NCBI GenBank assembly: GCA_023267045.1
Contig: JAHFOB010000005.1
Coordinates: 1-50,674 of the forward strand
Length of the DNA: 50,674 nucleotides
Origin: Candidatus Zambryskiibacteriota bacterium
GTDB taxonomy: Bacteria > Patescibacteriota > Minisyncoccia > Phycocordibacterales > DATDWN01
Direction: 5' to 3'
A model generated the notes under the pieces. It saw only the letters and a program-made list of their open reading frames with translations, did no database searches and had not been told where the DNA came from. The first letter of the stretch is position 1, and every line of letters starts with the position of its first letter. Of the stretch, positions 33,289 to 40,446 are shown piece after piece. A program made the position numbers and the translations under genes.

Positions 33289-33477
33289 ATGTCTGAAGAA
33301 GATAAGAAAAAAGAAATATCCAAAACAGACTGGTCGTTAAAAGACTTACCAGAAGTGGAGCGTAAAAATGTGTTGAATTTTTTCGCTTTGCTTTTGAGGG
33401 TTGATAAAAGAGTAAATCATAAATTGTATGTTGGACACAGTAATCCTAAAGATACCCAGAGGAGCATATCAACTTAA
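33289..33477 (+). CDS. Small ORF overlapping the rep gene
   Basis: 62 residues, charged (MSEEDKKKEISKTDWSLKD). It overlaps the start of the rep ORF by 50 nt in another frame and is the first ORF after the CTTAAG repeats. It could be a small control protein or serve translational coupling to rep. No family recognised. Confidence 0.4.
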   Translation: MSEEDKKKEISKTDWSLKDLPEVERKNVLNFFALLLRVDKRVNHKLYVGHSNPKDTQRSIST

Positions 33478-34555
33478 ATCGCATATGTTTACACCCAATG
33501 CGGATATTCTTAAAGGTGCTGGAAACTATCTTGTTAAATGTGTGAGTAACCCAACAGCAAAAGATAAGAGAGAAGGTATTTATAGACCAAGACTTACCCT
33601 CATAAAAAGAATGACAAAAAAGAGAGACGAAATACCGCTCAAAGTTGAGTTTTCAGTTCCAAAGATGCTCTATGGAAATAATGTTGAAGAAGTGGAAGAA
33701 AAAGACTTTGATGCTGTTGTAGAGGCACTACATAGGTCTATGAAAGAAATGGGAGCTCTAGTTTCTGTTGAAGAAATAAAGAAAGCTACAGTATCAGCTT
33801 TTCATCCTTCAAAAAACATTGAGCTTAAGGACGGTTATACTTCGGGTTTTGTTATAACTGAACTAAATAAGGTAAATGCGAGTAAGAAGATGGACTTAAA
33901 CAAAGACAGTTTCAGGAACAACGGGCATTCGCTTCAGTTTTACACAAACTCACATTCACTAGTTGTGTATGATAAAGTTCAAGACTTACGGAAACCAGAC
34001 AAGAGAGCGATAGATAAAGACCAGAACAGCATTCAAGGTTCGTTGTTTGATGTTCTGATTGATAAGAAAAACAAAAGAGAAATCCTGCGAGTTGAAGTTC
34101 GTTTGGCTAAAAAGGTCAAAATGAACTCGGTTATTAAAAGTCTCGGCTTCAAAGAAAGTCCAACTTTTCAAGAAGTATTCAAGAAGGACTTATGTAAAAA
34201 GATAGTTTTGAATTACTGGCAAGAACTCGTTAATTCCAAAGACCTTTTCTTGTTTGATATGGAAAGCAATCCGAAAAAAACATTAGAAAAGGTCTTCAAA
34301 GATAATCCAAAGATAAAACCAAAACAGGCACTATATCTTGTCGGGTTGTGGGCTTTAAGTAAGGAAGGAATAAGGGCTACAAGAGCCATTATAGAGAGAA
34401 GAGCAGACAAAAGAACTTGGTATCGTATAGCAGAAGATTTGCCACTACTCAATGATATTTCGGGAAAGGTATATCACGGCTGGGTTAAGCGAATAAATGA
34501 TGTATTGGCAGATTTTGCTCCATTCAAGTTGTCTACATCTGTAGTTGCAGTGTAA
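33428..34555 (+). CDS. Phage/plasmid replication initiator, filamentous-phage gene II/X family
   Basis: 375 residues. Several segments match the pattern of the rolling-circle initiator of filamentous phages: N-terminal MLDTVILKIPRG, the VEFSVPKMLYGNN strand followed by a helix, the SLVVYDKVQDL strand, and ILRVEVRLAKKVKMNSVIKSLG. Such proteins nick the origin to start rolling-circle replication. No coat, Zot-like or assembly gene is nearby, so the element seems plasmid-like rather than a full inovirus. The ATG at 33428 lies inside the preceding small ORF, suggesting coupling. Confidence 0.7.
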   Translation: MLDTVILKIPRGAYQLKSHMFTPNADILKGAGNYLVKCVSNPTAKDKREGIYRPRLTLIKRMTKKRDEIPLKVEFSVPKMLYGNNVEEVEEKDFDAVVEALHRSMKEMGALVSVEEIKKATVSAFHPSKNIELKDGYTSGFVITELNKVNASKKMDLNKDSFRNNGHSLQFYTNSHSLVVYDKVQDLRKPDKRAIDKDQNSIQGSLFDVLIDKKNKREILRVEVRLAKKVKMNSVIKSLGFKESPTFQEVFKKDLCKKIVLNYWQELVNSKDLFLFDMESNPKKTLEKVFKDNPKIKPKQALYLVGLWALSKEGIRATRAIIERRADKRTWYRIAEDLPLLNDISGKVYHGWVKRINDVLADFAPFKLSTSVVAV

Positions 34556-34573
34556 AGCATTGTCAAGTATGAT
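34545..34573 (+). promoter_or_regulatory. Promoter of the RibD-like gene
   Basis: TTGCAG, 17 bp, TATGAT; ATG 34581 follows after 7 nt. It overlaps the rep 3' end and the upstream ATG 34569. Confidence 0.6.
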
Positions 34574-34580
34574 TATAAGT

Positions 34581-35285
34581 ATGAAAAACGAAAGACCATA
34601 CACAACTTTGTTCCTTCTTGTTTCTGTAGATGGAAAAATCTCTACAGGAGATACAGATATAATGGATACTGATACAGATTACAAACTTATTAATGGTATT
34701 AAAGAAGGTAACAAACAATACTACGACCTTGAACAACAGACTGACCTACACTCTCTTAACTCTGGAAGAGTGTTTGAGAAAATTGGAATGAATGAAAAGA
34801 CAGATGAGCCAGAAAAGACGCCTGTAAGTTTTATTGTAGTAGACAATAAACCTCATCTAAATAAAAATGGAACTACTTATTTAGCCAAAAAGAGTAAAAC
34901 TCTATACATCATTACAACCAATTCAAATCATCCCGCTTTTGAACTTAAAAAAGATTTTCCAAACATTGAGATACTAAAATACGACAACGAAATTGATTTA
35001 GCTGATGCTCTCAAAAAACTAAAGAAGGATTATGGGGTTGACCGCATTACAATTCAGACAGGAGGCACAATAAATACTTCTTGGGTTCGTGAGGGTTTGA
35101 TTGATAGAGTGTTGCTTGTAGTTGCACCTGCTTTAATTGGAGGTAAGGATACTTCTACACTGATGGACGGTGAGTCGCTACATACACACGAGGAATTATT
35201 CAATATAAAGTCTCTAGAATTAGTCCAAGCAAAACCGCTTGAAAACTCCTATCTACTTCTAGAATATAAAGTAAATAATAACTAA
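34581..35285 (+). CDS. RibD C-terminal/dihydrofolate reductase-like protein
   Basis: 234 residues from ATG 34581 (MKNERPYTTLFLLVSVDGKIS). The SVDGKIS motif near the N-terminus, TIQTGGTINTSWVREGLIDRVLLVVAPALIGG and a closing strand match the RibD reductase/DHFR-like superfamily, which binds NADPH. As cargo on a mobile element it might act in riboflavin or folate-type metabolism, but the substrate is unknown. The earlier starts of the track overlap the -10 hexamer and are rejected. Confidence 0.8.
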   Translation: MKNERPYTTLFLLVSVDGKISTGDTDIMDTDTDYKLINGIKEGNKQYYDLEQQTDLHSLNSGRVFEKIGMNEKTDEPEKTPVSFIVVDNKPHLNKNGTTYLAKKSKTLYIITTNSNHPAFELKKDFPNIEILKYDNEIDLADALKKLKKDYGVDRITIQTGGTINTSWVREGLIDRVLLVVAPALIGGKDTSTLMDGESLHTHEELFNIKSLELVQAKPLENSYLLLEYKVNNN

Positions 35286-35286
35286 T

Positions 35287-35463
35287 ATGACAAATAAAGA
35301 TTTTTACATAGCACAAGAGTTGGCAGATAAGTTAAGAGTCAATGTGATGACGATTTATCGTTATATAAAAGCGAAGAAGTTAAAGGCACATAAAATTGGA
35401 AAAGAGTTTCGCATAGATAAGTCAGAGTTTGAAAGGTTTCTTAATAGCGTAAAAACAAAATAA
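35287..35463 (+). CDS. Excisionase-family helix-turn-helix protein
   Basis: 58 residues, below the ORF track limit. It starts right after the previous stop (taatatg) and reads FYIAQELADKLRVNVMTIYR, then KLKAHKIGKEFRIDKSEFERFL, the classic MerR-like excisionase domain. A DNA-bending role in excision together with the serine recombinase is the obvious hypothesis, though members also act as plain regulators. Confidence 0.85.
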   Translation: MTNKDFYIAQELADKLRVNVMTIYRYIKAKKLKAHKIGKEFRIDKSEFERFLNSVKTK

Positions 35464-35467
35464 ATGT

Positions 35468-35680
35468 ATGAGACCAATTAAATATAAATACGGGATAGTA
35501 ATAAATGAAGTAGACCAAAAATCTGAAGAGAAAAGTTTTTCTGCGGTTGCATTAATAGAAGAAATTGGTGGTGGAAAAGTTGAACACAACCTTCCAATGC
35601 TTTTCGGAAAAGATAGAGTAGAGGCACACGATAAGATGGAAACACTAATTAGGCAGTGGATTCAGGTAAACGAAAAATAA
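35468..35680 (+). CDS. Small hypothetical protein of the element
   Basis: 70 residues (IKYKYGIVINEVDQKSEEKSF ... METLIRQWIQVNEK), probably alpha/beta. It starts 4 nt after the excisionase stop and is likely in the same transcript. No family recognised. Confidence 0.55.
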   Translation: MRPIKYKYGIVINEVDQKSEEKSFSAVALIEEIGGGKVEHNLPMLFGKDRVEAHDKMETLIRQWIQVNEK

Positions 35681-35702
35681 AATTAATAATTAGAAAAATA
35701 AT

Positions 35703-36476
35703 ATGCTTAAAAATATAATTATCGCTTGTTTAGTTGCAGTAATAGGGGTTTTAGTCGTATTGCCTTATGTAAAGGGAAATTCAAGTATATCTTCTCTTCA
35801 AGTTGCAAACTCTGGCACGAATGAAGATGTTGAGTTTTTCAGATATATAAATGTATATAAAAGTCTTTTACCAGAAGATAAATTTAAAATTGTTAGCGAA
35901 AGAATAAACAAGGTTTCAGGAGAGGCAGACAAAGAAGACTCAAAGATACAAAATACTTTGATACTTGCTATATCTGATGAGATTAAGCAAGACCCAACAA
36001 CAAAAGATATTCTTTCTCAATTGAAAAAAGATGTAGCTACTCTAGTTAAAAACTCAAAGATTGATAAAGATACTCTGTTTAGTAAAAATACAGAATGTGC
36101 AAAATTGACCAGTAACATTAAAGATGAACTATCTAAAAAATATAAAAATACAACTTATGTAACAGAAAAAGAAGAGTTAAATTTTATTTTCTATAGTCCT
36201 TCATTAAATACTTGTCTCTACACAACTGATTACAGTTATGACTATAGTAATTATACTTTTGGGAAAAGTGAGTCTTATACAAAGAAATCAGATAAAATCT
36301 ATGATGTATCCTCAAACAAACAGTTAGGAGATTATCCTAGTTGGTATTGGGAGTATCCTTCTTTGAGTAAGGAAGAGTCTGATAAAGCAGTTACAGAAGG
36401 ACAAAAAAATTATGCCAAATTTATCTTTGAAAACTCTGGGTATAACGCAAAATTGTTGAAGGATATTTATTATTAA
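35703..36476 (+). CDS. Hypothetical protein with N-terminal signal anchor
   Basis: 257 residues. Residues about 3-22 are a hydrophobic segment (IIIACLVAVIGVLVVLPYV); the rest is polar, Lys/Ser/Tyr-rich and probably outside the membrane, with a helical middle and a Tyr-rich part (YTTDYSYDYSNYTFG). No family recognised. It lies 3 nt before the recombinase gene, so it is part of the element's operon. Confidence 0.6.
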   Translation: MLKNIIIACLVAVIGVLVVLPYVKGNSSISSLQVANSGTNEDVEFFRYINVYKSLLPEDKFKIVSERINKVSGEADKEDSKIQNTLILAISDEIKQDPTTKDILSQLKKDVATLVKNSKIDKDTLFSKNTECAKLTSNIKDELSKKYKNTTYVTEKEELNFIFYSPSLNTCLYTTDYSYDYSNYTFGKSESYTKKSDKIYDVSSNKQLGDYPSWYWEYPSLSKEESDKAVTEGQKNYAKFIFENSGYNAKLLKDIYY

Positions 36477-36479
36477 AAT

Positions 36480-38033
36480 ATGAAAGCAATCATACTAGCT
36501 AGAGAGTCTGATAAAAACCAAGACTCTAATGATGCCCAACTTTCCCGCATACTTTTGTATGTCAAAGCAAATGGTCTTGAAGAATGGAAGGTTTTTAAGC
36601 TCAAGGAGTCTTCTACAAAAGGATACAGAAAAAAGTTTCAAGAGATTATTGAAATCATAAAGACTTCCAAAGAGGTTATTGCTGTAGTAGTTGATACGGT
36701 AGATAGACTTCAAAGAAGTTTTCGTGAGTCAGTTGTCTTTGACGAACTTCGTAAAGAAGGAAAAGTAGAACTACATTTCTATCGGGAAAATCTTGTTATA
36801 AATAAGAAATCAAACAGTGCAGACCTTTTGCGATGGGATATGGGAGTAATGTTTGCAAAGAGTTATGTTTTGCAGTTGAGCGATAATGTTAAACGAAAAC
36901 AGGACAAGATGAGAGAAGATAATGAAATAACAGGAGCTCCTCCAATTGGTTACAAAAGCATTTACAATGACAATCCTTTAAGAATAAGACGAATTGATGT
37001 CGTTCCAGATGAAAAAGACCATTTCATCGTAAAAATCTATGAAGAGTATGCTAAAGGAGATGTTTCTGTTCAGACGCTTTCGGACAGAATGTATAAACTT
37101 GGTTTCAGAAGCAAAATAGATGGAAAAGTAAATCACGCTATGATTTTCAAAATCTTGAATGACCCTTTCTATTACGGATATGCATATTCAAGAACACACG
37201 ACTTGCTCTACCCTCACAAATATCAAACTATTATTTCAAAAGAACTATTTGAGAAGTGCCAAGATGTAATGCAAAGACATAATAAAGTTCCTACAAAGTA
37301 TGCTTCAAAACCTTTCGTTTTTAGAGGTCTGATTATCTGTGGCAAATGTGGAGGTGTTGTAGGAGGTCAAATACAGAAAGGTAAATATGCTTATTACAGC
37401 TGTTCAGGTTTCAAAGACTGTAAAAGAGTGTATGTGCCAGAGCAAGAGCTTCTAGGGCAAGTATATGAGGTTCTGGACAGCATTAAGCTCTCTGACGAGC
37501 GTATAGCAGAGATAACAGAAGGTTTGAAGCAGATAGGAGAAAGTGAAAATAAGTTCCATAAGGTCAATGTAAGTGGCTTAAAGGCAGAGTATGACCGATA
37601 TGAGGCAAGAGTAAAGAAAATGTATGAGGATAGACTTGATGGTCGTATTACAGATGAAATGTATGACAACTTATTAAGAGAATACAAATCTAAACAAGCT
37701 GAAATACTAGAACAGATGAAAGACCACTCTGATGCTGATGAACAGTTCTATATCAGCGCAAATGCAGTGTTAAATCTGGCTAAACGAGCAAAGGAAATCT
37801 TTATGAGTTCTGAAGTAGACGAAAAAAGGCAACTTTTGGGATTTCTACTTTCTAACTGCGTATTAAATGAAAAAACGCTAGGTTTTACCTTGCGTTCTCC
37901 ATTCAATCTGATGGCTACTTTATCAGATGATATTACGATGCGGGCATTCACGGTACGCCATTCGAACCGTGAAACGAGTTGCGAACGAATTGTGGAAGTG
38001 GGCGAAAGAGGAAGTGGCACGCCGGAACGATGA
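36480..38033 (+). CDS. Large serine recombinase (integrase) of the element
   Basis: 517 residues. The resolvase domain starts MKAIILARESDKNQDSNDAQ with the likely nucleophile Ser10, followed by VVVDTVDRLQRS. A recombinase domain (GAPPIGYKS ... HAMIFKILNDPFYYGYAYS) comes next, then a zinc ribbon (CGKCGGVVGG ... CSGFKDCKR) and a coiled coil (about 370-420). It would integrate and excise the element at att sites. The last 30 or so residues (from about nt 37935) lie in GC-rich DNA of different composition and look like a fused tail acquired at the right junction. Confidence 0.93.
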   Translation: MKAIILARESDKNQDSNDAQLSRILLYVKANGLEEWKVFKLKESSTKGYRKKFQEIIEIIKTSKEVIAVVVDTVDRLQRSFRESVVFDELRKEGKVELHFYRENLVINKKSNSADLLRWDMGVMFAKSYVLQLSDNVKRKQDKMREDNEITGAPPIGYKSIYNDNPLRIRRIDVVPDEKDHFIVKIYEEYAKGDVSVQTLSDRMYKLGFRSKIDGKVNHAMIFKILNDPFYYGYAYSRTHDLLYPHKYQTIISKELFEKCQDVMQRHNKVPTKYASKPFVFRGLIICGKCGGVVGGQIQKGKYAYYSCSGFKDCKRVYVPEQELLGQVYEVLDSIKLSDERIAEITEGLKQIGESENKFHKVNVSGLKAEYDRYEARVKKMYEDRLDGRITDEMYDNLLREYKSKQAEILEQMKDHSDADEQFYISANAVLNLAKRAKEIFMSSEVDEKRQLLGFLLSNCVLNEKTLGFTLRSPFNLMATLSDDITMRAFTVRHSNRETSCERIVEVGERGSGTPER

Positions 38034-38205
38034 CGAGAACGGTGTGGAAGATCCGAATTTCACGCCAGCTGAGAAACGACGAACGCGACAATGTCGATCA
38101 TTGCGACACGCCGCCTAATGCATTGTCGCGAGGTGCGATGTCACGGCGTCAGCTGCCCAGCAAGCCTACGTTCCGGGGAGCGTCCAGGAGATATCGATCG
38201 AATCC

Positions 38206-38409
38206 CTACGGTCGTCGAAACTTTAGATCGTCCTCAAAAAGAGACAGTTGCTTGCCATCCGCCCTCATGGTCGCCATGGTTCGGTCGGCTGTCTGGACGA
38301 ACAACAGTGCTAATGCCAGACGATCAATTGGAGGTTTTGAGACGGCGTGGCTAGTGACGTATCGACATAAGTCATTGTAGGGCTTATAGTTACAGTCAGT
38401 CGTTCCCAT
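38206..38409 (-). CDS. Possible 67-residue GC-rich ORF
   Basis: gaggtgg lies 4 nt before ATG 38409 and the C-terminus (ADGKQLSLFEDDLKFRRP) looks protein-like. However, the Shine-Dalgarno-like bases are also the loop of the hairpin of the candidate small RNA 1, and that RNA's promoter lies inside this ORF on the other strand. Both cannot easily be right. Confidence 0.3.
   Translation of the reverse strand: MGTTDCNYKPYNDLCRYVTSHAVSKPPIDRLALALLFVQTADRTMATMRADGKQLSLFEDDLKFRRP
38362..38390 (+). promoter_or_regulatory. Promoter of candidate small RNA 1
   Basis: TCGACA, 17 bp, TATAGT, pointing at 38397. Confidence 0.6.
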
Positions 38410-38482
38410 GAGTCCACCTCATGTGCACGAGCCTGGCCTATTGGCCAGGTGCCTCCGGGGTGCGAACCCGGAGGCCTTTTAT
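38397..38482 (+). ncRNA. Candidate small RNA 1 of a tandem paralogous pair
   Basis: About 85 nt. After agtcgt comes hairpin I, atgag-tccac-ctcat; a middle hairpin cctggcc tat tggccagg; and a terminal hairpin gcctccgg-ggtgcgaac-ccggaggc followed by ctttt, a good terminator. The neighbouring RNA 2 shares the agtcgt start and both loops, with different stems that remain paired. Confidence 0.6.
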
Positions 38483-38537
38483 ATATCACAGAATTGTCGC
38501 TTCTGGGAAGAGCTTGCAACCTTGGGCAATTTTGTGC

Positions 38538-38566
38538 TTGACGGATTTTTGGTAAAACAGGACAAT
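38538..38566 (+). promoter_or_regulatory. Promoter of candidate small RNA 2
   Basis: TTGACG, 17 bp, GACAAT, pointing at about 38573. Confidence 0.55.
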
Positions 38567-38572
38567 TGCAGG

Positions 38573-38660
38573 GTTCTAGGTTAGTCGTATTCAAGAGTCC
38601 ACCTCTTGAGTGTGACGAATTGGGCTCCTGGAGGTGCGAACTTCAGGAGCCCTTCCCTTT
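38573..38660 (+). ncRNA. Candidate small RNA 2 of the pair
   Basis: About 88 nt. agtcgt, then hairpin I caagag-tccac-ctcttg, then terminal hairpin gggctcctgga-ggtgcgaac-ttcaggagccc followed by ttcccttttg. The middle hairpin of RNA 1 is replaced by a short spacer. Confidence 0.6.
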
Positions 38661-38669
38661 TGGGCACTA

Positions 38670-38969
38670 TCATCCCGCATTCTTGACGTCTTCCCACACC
38701 GAATCCCGATCAACCGATCCGCTCTCATTTTTCAGTTCTTCTCGCTCCTTCGCAATCCGAATGACGATGCGCAGGTAGTCGTGAAGCCAACGATGGGCTT
38801 CATCGTTTGCCTCGCCAACCAGTTCCGGAAAGAAGTCTGGCAAGCCGGCGCGTCGTCGACGTGGTGCGTCCGTTGTCCACTCATCGGGCGATGAATCCAG
38901 GTGCCGTGCTACCGACCAATTGTTGTCTCGTTCAGATCTCACCGGGTCACAGTACCAAGCGCGGATCAC
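38670..38969 (-). CDS. Possible GC-rich orphan ORF
   Basis: Up to 99 residues from GTG 38969. The C-terminal half (EANDEAHRWLHDYLRIVIRIAKEREELKNES) reads like a real helical protein and ends with tandem TGA TAG stops. No ribosome binding site fits the GTG, so the true start may be further in. No family recognised. Confidence 0.4.
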   Translation of the reverse strand: MIRAWYCDPVRSERDNNWSVARHLDSSPDEWTTDAPRRRRAGLPDFFPELVGEANDEAHRWLHDYLRIVIRIAKEREELKNESGSVDRDSVWEDVKNAG

Positions 38970-39125
38970 CAGTCAAGGAGCCTGGCCCCTTCTCGCAATT
39001 CGAATCCCTCGGAGGGTCAGCGCCCATCACTTCGTTTCCTGCCCTGCCGCGAACCCGAAGACTCGGGCTCAGTTGAGCCACTTTCTCTGGTTATCCACAG
39101 CCACGACGGTAGATGTTTCCACTTG

Positions 39126-39210
39126 CGGAAGTGGTGAGATTCGAACTCACGGTACCTTGCGGCACTCTCGTTTTCAAGACGAGCGCGTTAGACCTCTCCG
39201 CCACACTTCC
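39126..39210 (-). tRNA. tRNA-Ser (anticodon TGA)
   Basis: Acceptor ggaagtg/cacttcc, anticodon stem-loop ctcgt cttgaaa acgag, long variable arm (agtgccgcaaggtacc), T-loop ttcgaat. CCA is not encoded. The GC-rich island lies directly at its 3' side. Confidence 0.93.
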
Positions 39211-39227
39211 CTCTGAACTTTAGCATT

Positions 39228-39551
39228 CTATATCTTTTTTCCCTTTATTTCAAATTGATTTTTTATATCTTTGTGTAAATGATGTTCTTCATAATGACAG
39301 TTAGGACAAATAAGTTCTAGGTTATTTAAATCATTATTTAGTCGGTTTCTATCCTTATGGTGTACTTGCAGTATTTCAAGTTTATTGTAGCCGCATCGCT
39401 CACAGATTACACCCCTTTCTTTCATTAGTCTAACCTTCAAAGCTTGTTGAGATTTTACTTTATCTCTTGGACTACCAATTTTATATTTGATACCAGCTCT
39501 ATTTATATTTGCACAAGTTCTACTACAAGTCTTTTTATTTAGTCCTGACAA
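39228..39551 (-). CDS. HNH endonuclease, probably 5' truncated or with a rare start
   Basis: The HNH core is ILQVHHKDRNRLNNDLNNLELICPNCHYEEHH, with zinc ligands CERCGY and CPNC. In-frame coding continues upstream of the TTG 39551 up to about 39645: CVVCGKLILSGLNKKTCSRTC and FCSINCYG are further zinc-finger cysteines, so the true protein is longer. No ATG exists before the in-frame TAA; an ATT (about 39633) is the only near-start. Either a rare start is used or the 5' end was lost where the ruvX promoter now lies. It may be a homing-type nuclease remnant. Confidence 0.7.
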   Translation of the reverse strand: MSGLNKKTCSRTCANINRAGIKYKIGSPRDKVKSQQALKVRLMKERGVICERCGYNKLEILQVHHKDRNRLNNDLNNLELICPNCHYEEHHLHKDIKNQFEIKGKKI

Positions 39552-39669
39552 AATAAGTTTTCCACAAACAACACAGGGTATTTCTTTTTTCTGAGAAGTG
39601 CCATAACAATTTATGCTACAAAAATTTGACTTAATGCAATAATGAGGTTTTTACTGTAAACTGGTCTTT

Positions 39670-40059
39670 ATGAAATATTTGGGAATTGATTATGGGACAA
39701 AAAAGGTTGGAATTGCTATATCGGACGATAAACAACAGTTTTCTTTTCCTCTTGTAGTTTTAGACAACACAAAGGAACTTATTTCGGAAATAGAAGAAAT
39801 TTGTAAAGAAAATAATATAGTAAAAATAATAGTTGGGGAGTCAAAAAACTTTGCCCAAAAAGAAAATGAGGTGATGAAAGAGATTTTGCCGTTTGTAGAA
39901 AAATTAAAAAAATTGGGTCTAAAAGTTGTCATGCACCCAGAATTCATGACATCCCAAGAAGCCGAGAGATTACAAGGAAAAAACTTGATGCACGATGCAT
40001 CCGCCGCCGCTCTGATATTAAAAAGCTATTTAGATACAGAAAAAAATCATGGAAAATAA
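39670..40059 (+). CDS. ruvX: YqgF/RuvX family putative pre-16S rRNA nuclease
   Basis: 129 residues. RNase H-like fold with the signature YLGIDYGTKKVGIAISDD, then IIVGESKNF, and the C-terminal HDASAAALILKSYLD containing the last acidic catalytic residue. The family processes the 5' end of 16S rRNA and is essential in many bacteria. A weak -10 (taaact) lies 7 nt before the ATG. The next gene starts within its last codons. Confidence 0.92.
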   Translation: MKYLGIDYGTKKVGIAISDDKQQFSFPLVVLDNTKELISEIEEICKENNIVKIIVGESKNFAQKENEVMKEILPFVEKLKKLGLKVVMHPEFMTSQEAERLQGKNLMHDASAAALILKSYLDTEKNHGK

Positions 40060-40402
40060 ACCGACTATATCAATAGACGACTTTAAAAAACTAGAAATAA
40101 AAATAGGGGAGATTAAAAGTGCTGAAAAAATAGAAAATGCAGACAAGCTTTTGAAACTGTCGGTAGATTTTGGTGAAGAATCACCGCGTCAGATTGTCTC
40201 TGGTATTTCTACTTTTTTCCCCGATCCACAAACCCTTATTGGTAAAAAATGTGCTTTTGCCACAAATCTTGAACCAAGAACAATACGTGGATTTCTAAGT
40301 CAGGGGATGATACTTGCTGTGAGTGGAGAAAGTGACCAAAATTCATTCTTCTCTCTTCTTGAAACCAATAGTGATATCCTCCCAGGCAGTACAGTCAGAT
40401 AG
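40049..40402 (+). CDS. tRNA-binding domain protein (MetRS C-terminal/CsaA-like)
   Basis: 117 residues. An OB-fold EMAP/Arc1p-type domain: ISIDDFKKLEIKIGEIKSAEKIENADKLLKLSVDFG, then RQIVSGIS and LEPRTIRGFLSQGMILA. It corresponds to the detached C-terminal tRNA-binding part of methionyl-tRNA synthetase. It may help MetRS in trans or act as a chaperone-like CsaA. It overlaps ruvX by 11 nt. Confidence 0.88.
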   Translation: MENKPTISIDDFKKLEIKIGEIKSAEKIENADKLLKLSVDFGEESPRQIVSGISTFFPDPQTLIGKKCAFATNLEPRTIRGFLSQGMILAVSGESDQNSFFSLLETNSDILPGSTVR

Positions 40403-40430
40403 CCTTTTCCCTAGCTAGTATCTTCATTTT

Positions 40431-40439
40431 TGTTATAAT
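40431..40439 (+). promoter_or_regulatory. Extended -10 promoter of pilM (leaderless)
   Basis: tgt-tataat, 7 nt before ATG 40447; the likely start of the pilMNO operon. Confidence 0.6.
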
Positions 40440-40446
40440 TAACGGG

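Larger units (their letters stand above)
30123..37937. mobile_element. Integrated element with serine recombinase, phage-like Rep and toxin-antitoxin pair
   Basis: About 7.8 kb of accessory genes lie between core genes: GNAT, a TA pair, a winged-helix-like protein, Rep, a reductase, a predicted excisionase, three small or unknown proteins and a large serine recombinase at the right end. Both outer genes end at an attacg hexamer (30123-30128 and 37932-37937), a possible crossover core. Right of 37937 the composition changes abruptly to GC-rich. The boundaries are inferred and the left one is weak. Confidence 0.6.
37938..39125. other. GC-rich island between the integrated element and tRNA-Ser
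   Basis: Composition is clearly above 50% GC against roughly 35% in the surroundings. It holds two candidate small RNAs and up to two small minus-strand ORFs. At its left edge a plus-strand frame from about 37938 to the TAA at 38116-38118 (RTVKRVANELWKWAKEEV..) looks like a truncated orphan gene. An inverted repeat cgcgacaatg / cattgtcgcg spans that stop. I see nothing supportable in 38970-39125. Confidence 0.6.

Noticed and set aside
37979-38380. 133-residue Arg-rich plus-strand ORF in the GC-rich island
   Set aside because: Low-complexity reading of GC-rich DNA that crosses a better-supported plus-strand frame and a small-RNA promoter; no start signal.
38310-38594. 94-residue minus-strand ORF starting TTG
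   Set aside because: It reads through the terminator hairpin and promoter of the candidate small RNAs and its sequence is not protein-like; the apparent ribosome site is the conserved hairpin loop.
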